Assembly: GCA_036736205.1 (NCBI GenBank)
Contig: DAINMX010000277.1
Span: forward strand, 1 to 8,124
Direction: 5' to 3'
Length of the DNA: 8,124 nt
Source: XYA12-FULL-58-9 sp001798605
Lineage (GTDB): Bacteria; Myxococcota; XYA12-FULL-58-9
This document shows positions 5,872-8,124 of this stretch, one piece after another. Each line of letters begins with the position of its first letter. The first letter of the stretch is position 1. The notes beneath the pieces are model-generated. The model had not been told where the DNA came from, made no database searches, and worked only from the letters and a program-made list of their open reading frames with translations. The position numbers and the translations under genes are program-made.

Positions 5872-8124
5872 GGACGTCAGGGGGCGAGTGCGCATGGCCC
5901 TGCCGCGCAGCCGCCCGCTGATCAGGTGTGGAACAGCGCCTGCTCGGAGTCAGGGTACTCGGCTCTGGATGCTCTGGAGCCCGGAGCCTTCGCGCAGGCG
6001 CGGCGCGCGTTGGGTCCCGCCCTGATGCCGGGCGCGTTCCGTCTGACCGGCACCAAACACCCGGACTCGACGGCCCACCGCCGCGGACAGCTCACCCGCG
6101 CGGAAGAACAGGCCGGCAACGGACCCGAGCACGGGAGCCGGGCGCTGGCGCACCTGGAGTGGAATCCATTCTTCGAGGCCAAAGAAGAATTCGACGAGAC
6201 CCTGCGCGATCTCACGGGCTCGTGCAACGAGGTCTTGCTCGACTACGAGGGCAGAAACATCAATCCGGAGTGGCTGGGCATGCCGGAGAAGGTGGTCCTC
6301 GCCTTGTTGCGCCTAGGGATCATCCCCGGCGAAGATCGTTATCTCTTGTTCCGGGTTCCCAATCCCTGGATCGAGCCTGATGAGGAGAAGATCTCCAAGC
6401 TCCTCGCCATGGTCGCGCGAACCAATCTCCTGTTTCTTCTCGCGTGCGAGAAGCTGGGGATCGAGCCCAAACAGAACGCGATCCACGAGATCACGGTCCC
6501 GCAGACCAATTCCCGCGCCGACGTGGGTGCGCTCGCCAAGATCGGCACGCTCTACCTCGAGGCGATCGCTGGATTGTTCCACGGCCGAACCGAACGCATC
6601 GACCGCTTTCTGACCAGCCGAATTCCGGAAACACGAATCGCCGAGCTCAGCCACAAAGTGGCCCTCGTGCGCCTCGTGCCCCTGGTGGAGAACGTGGGGG
6701 CCTTGGCGCATCTGCCGGAGCTGCTGGCGGCGCTGTACGAGACTCTCGCCGCTCAAAAAGACGACCCGGAGGCGCCGTCGGTGAAAGGTTTCTGCACACG
6801 GTTCGATGGCGTCGAGAGCATCGTGCGCGTGTTTGTTGCCATGTCCGACACTGCGCAGCAGAGCGGGAAGATTGCCACCGACTGTGCTTTCACGCTGGCG
6901 CTGGCTGGTCGTGAGGAAGCCGAGAGCCGGCTCGAGATCTTGGCCCGCGCCCTCGGCGAACCTTCACCCAAGGTGACGTTCTTGATCGGTGCCGGTCGTG
7001 CGGGTTTTCGCGGTGGGCTCGATCTTGCACATGGTGGCGTAATCGCTCAATTCGCGAACGCCGACGGCGTCACCCTACAGGGTGTTCGCGCCGATGCCCC
7101 CGAGGAGACTGTGCGTCTCGCACAGGAGTTGCAACAAGCGGCCGCACGCAAACGCAGCCCAATGGCCTTGAACCCCGCGGACCGCGAGGGCCTCCTCCGC
7201 CTGCTCGAGGCCGGGGTGGGTGTGCACACCAGGACGTTGCTGCACATCGCTCCTTTGATTTCACCCATGGGGGGTCTGGTCCCGCAGACGCGGGTTCGGA
7301 TCCGACCGACGGGCTCGGCAAGCTATGGGCGGTTGATCCCCGTGTACCCGGAAGAATGGGGGGGCGGGCACGGGCTACCGGACAATCGCGACCTCCGGGA
7401 TGCATGGCCCGAAGGCGTGATGTTGCCACGCGCCATTGTCTTCAACCTGGGATGCATGAGCCTGGGCTTGCCGCCGGTCACGAGTGACCTCGCGGCTCTG
7501 GACAAACGTGCGGCGTTGCTCTTGGACCGCCACGTTCCTGGATTTCGGGAGATCCTGGCGAGTGAGCTGGGCTATTTCGTGCGCGAGTCCGTGGCCCTGG
7601 TATTCGGCAAGAGCTTCGCCGAGCTGGTCGAACGACAATGCGCCCGCGCCGCCGCGGTCTTGTGGGCCGACATGTCCCCGCGCGAGGACCTAGCGGCACC
7701 GACCTGCCTCTTCGCCATGCTCTACACCCGCTTTCTGGCGGAAGACGCGGACAGTTGGGACGAAACCAAGGAGCACGAGAGCCTGGCGACACGCCAGGGA
7801 GAGCTGATCCGCGAGACCAGCTCCAGCGCATTCTCGGCACTGGCCACCGGGAAGCCCGGCTGCCGCTGGGAGGCGTTGCAGACCCTCGTCGATCACGAAG
7901 ACGCCCCCCGCTTGTTGCTTGCCCGCGAGCTTACGCTCGAAGAGAAACGCGAGTTCGTTGACTTGCGCATGGATGGTTGGCTCCGGTCCCTTCCCGCGAG
8001 CTTCGCCAAGAACCTCCGACGCTCTTGGTCGGAGCTGCGGGAGCTCGACAAGGCCGAGCTCTCGATGCGGACCATCCATCACCTCGTCGCCCTGGAGGAG
8101 CTGCGGGGGCACTGGGGAGCCTAG
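4597..8124 (+). CDS. Fused PLP aminotransferase / archaeal-type phosphoenolpyruvate carboxylase
   Basis: One frame of 1175 residues starts at ATG 4597 (GAGGAG 11 nt upstream) and ends in TAG at the window edge. Residues 1-425 form a fold-type I class I/II aminotransferase. They carry Tyr61, the NNPHNPT loop with Asn178, Asp206 and Tyr209, the PLP lysine Lys240 in SGLSK, Arg251, and the carboxylate-binding arginine in QRLSYGS (Arg400). Residues 425-477 are an Ala/Pro/Gly linker. From about 478 the sequence follows archaeal-type PEP carboxylase, which makes oxaloacetate from PEP and bicarbonate. It shows TGTKHPD (484-490, His488), LLDYEGRNIN, LFRVPNP (584-590), VPLVEN (Glu698), MSDTAQQSG (Asp751), IGAGRAGFRGG (797-807, Arg805) and MLPRAIVFNLGCMSLGLPP (942-960). 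Glu698 and Asp751 align with the E. coli metal ligands Glu506/Asp543, and Arg805 with Arg587. Residues after about 1005 are extra helical sequence. Aspartate synthesis from PEP is the inferred role. Confidence 0.9.
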   Translation: MDFSTKAVSTPEPLVRAFSRRVQQEGALDLTQGDYKNTDFAPHPEVVRAAQRITRNTVHSYGPAVGRMDVRAEVAEFVNRDGLLDYPSSPVRFFPDEVIFTPGTRAGLAMVLEVLGEDGSGVVVPRPSWEYDWFVERAGKRLVELETIPPSFLPDPQALARLLASGNISSVIINNPHNPTARVYSRELMEELARVCAEHGVFMLYDSVYQRLDYTGAFTNPAFASSEWRGWVVTLSGLSKMDMFGASTGARACWMVLPDEIRANGVRARDIIANLSAWLVATPSTLAQDWALAALQSPLAALRHPSPYMRERRDFMVRAADELAAFGVERTDFGGTFYAPLAFPGLVGEHFFRLKNGVREKAVVNNSEDVFDFLLSAGVGGIPFAAFAGRNSLRYGTWQRLSYGSKDVRELAVFISRVKDSLEHLGRQGASAHGPAAQPPADQVWNSACSESGYSALDALEPGAFAQARRALGPALMPGAFRLTGTKHPDSTAHRRGQLTRAEEQAGNGPEHGSRALAHLEWNPFFEAKEEFDETLRDLTGSCNEVLLDYEGRNINPEWLGMPEKVVLALLRLGIIPGEDRYLLFRVPNPWIEPDEEKISKLLAMVARTNLLFLLACEKLGIEPKQNAIHEITVPQTNSRADVGALAKIGTLYLEAIAGLFHGRTERIDRFLTSRIPETRIAELSHKVALVRLVPLVENVGALAHLPELLAALYETLAAQKDDPEAPSVKGFCTRFDGVESIVRVFVAMSDTAQQSGKIATDCAFTLALAGREEAESRLEILARALGEPSPKVTFLIGAGRAGFRGGLDLAHGGVIAQFANADGVTLQGVRADAPEETVRLAQELQQAAARKRSPMALNPADREGLLRLLEAGVGVHTRTLLHIAPLISPMGGLVPQTRVRIRPTGSASYGRLIPVYPEEWGGGHGLPDNRDLRDAWPEGVMLPRAIVFNLGCMSLGLPPVTSDLAALDKRAALLLDRHVPGFREILASELGYFVRESVALVFGKSFAELVERQCARAAAVLWADMSPREDLAAPTCLFAMLYTRFLAEDADSWDETKEHESLATRQGELIRETSSSAFSALATGKPGCRWEALQTLVDHEDAPRLLLARELTLEEKREFVDLRMDGWLRSLPASFAKNLRRSWSELRELDKAELSMRTIHHLVALEELRGHWGA
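6028..7611 (+). other. Domain: archaeal-type PEP carboxylase (residues about 478-1005)
   Basis: The order and spacing of the HPD, DYEG, RVPNP, PLxE, SD, G-x-G-x-x-x-F-R-G and LPRA motifs match the roughly 500-residue archaeal-type enzyme and not the roughly 900-residue bacterial Ppc. Departures from the usual motifs are GTKHPD for STQHPD, VAMSD for ARSD, and GRAGFRGG for GSAPFRGH. In archaeal-type enzymes the family is typically insensitive to acetyl-CoA, so regulation would differ from that of a bacterial Ppc. Boundaries are approximate. Confidence 0.85.

Noticed and set aside
5181..6380. Long alternative-frame ORFs (5181-5825 plus, 5928-6380 plus, 5149-5646 minus) within the fusion gene
   Set aside because: They are common GC-rich shadow frames; their translations are Arg/Ala/Pro-rich without domain features.
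6025..8124. Separate PEPC gene starting at ATG 6025, ten residues before HPD
   Set aside because: There is no ribosome site and no stop codon separating it from the aminotransferase. A continuous frame is the simpler reading, though an internal start cannot be excluded.
1..8124. Mobile elements, CRISPR arrays, integrase or att sites next to tRNA-His
   Set aside because: I found no transposase or integrase motif, no spaced identical repeats, and no second copy of the tRNA 3' end in the window.

Overview
The window looks like chromosomal DNA from a moderately GC-rich bacterium, most likely a Myxococcota/deltaproteobacterial-type lineage. That placement is an inference. It rests on codon use, on the type of lineage-restricted proteins between 2.8 and 4.3 kb, and on a pyruvate:ferredoxin oxidoreductase pointing to some anaerobic or ferredoxin-linked metabolism. 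There is no sign of phage, transposon, CRISPR or plasmid functions.

Layout. (1) 1-343, minus strand: the first 114 codons of a pyruvate:ferredoxin (flavodoxin) oxidoreductase running off the left edge. (2) 620-1219: divergent from it, a stand-alone protein resembling the C-terminal regulatory (dimer) domain of 2-isopropylmalate synthase. (3) About 1284-1721: a hypothetical protein. (4) 1780-2559: a membrane protein built from three two-helix repeats, with a TTG start. (5) 2799-3377: a protein with a basic N-terminus, an Asp-rich linker and a C-terminal four-cysteine zinc ribbon. (6) 3397-3473: tRNA-His. (7) 3608-4303: a modular protein with a conserved N-terminal domain, a Gly/Pro linker and a conserved C-terminal tail. 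(8) 4597-8124: one uninterrupted 1175-codon gene that fuses a fold-type I PLP aminotransferase to an archaeal-type phosphoenolpyruvate carboxylase and a further C-terminal helical region. Its stop codon is the last three bases of the window.

The main discovery candidate is gene 8. PEP carboxylase makes oxaloacetate, and an aminotransferase of this fold could convert oxaloacetate to aspartate. The fusion may therefore be a one-polypeptide PEP-to-aspartate enzyme. Both halves keep the catalytic residues I can identify. PFOR at the other end also works at the acetyl-CoA/pyruvate node, and the LeuA-like domain belongs to a family that senses an amino acid derived from pyruvate. The genes between them have no clear metabolic role, so a shared pathway is only a suggestion.

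No gene-free stretch exceeds 300 bases. The three longest are 344-619 (divergent promoter region with a near-exact direct repeat), 2560-2798 (AT-rich, a 7-bp tandem repeat, a perfect -35 box) and 4304-4596 (open in two frames but not convincingly coding).
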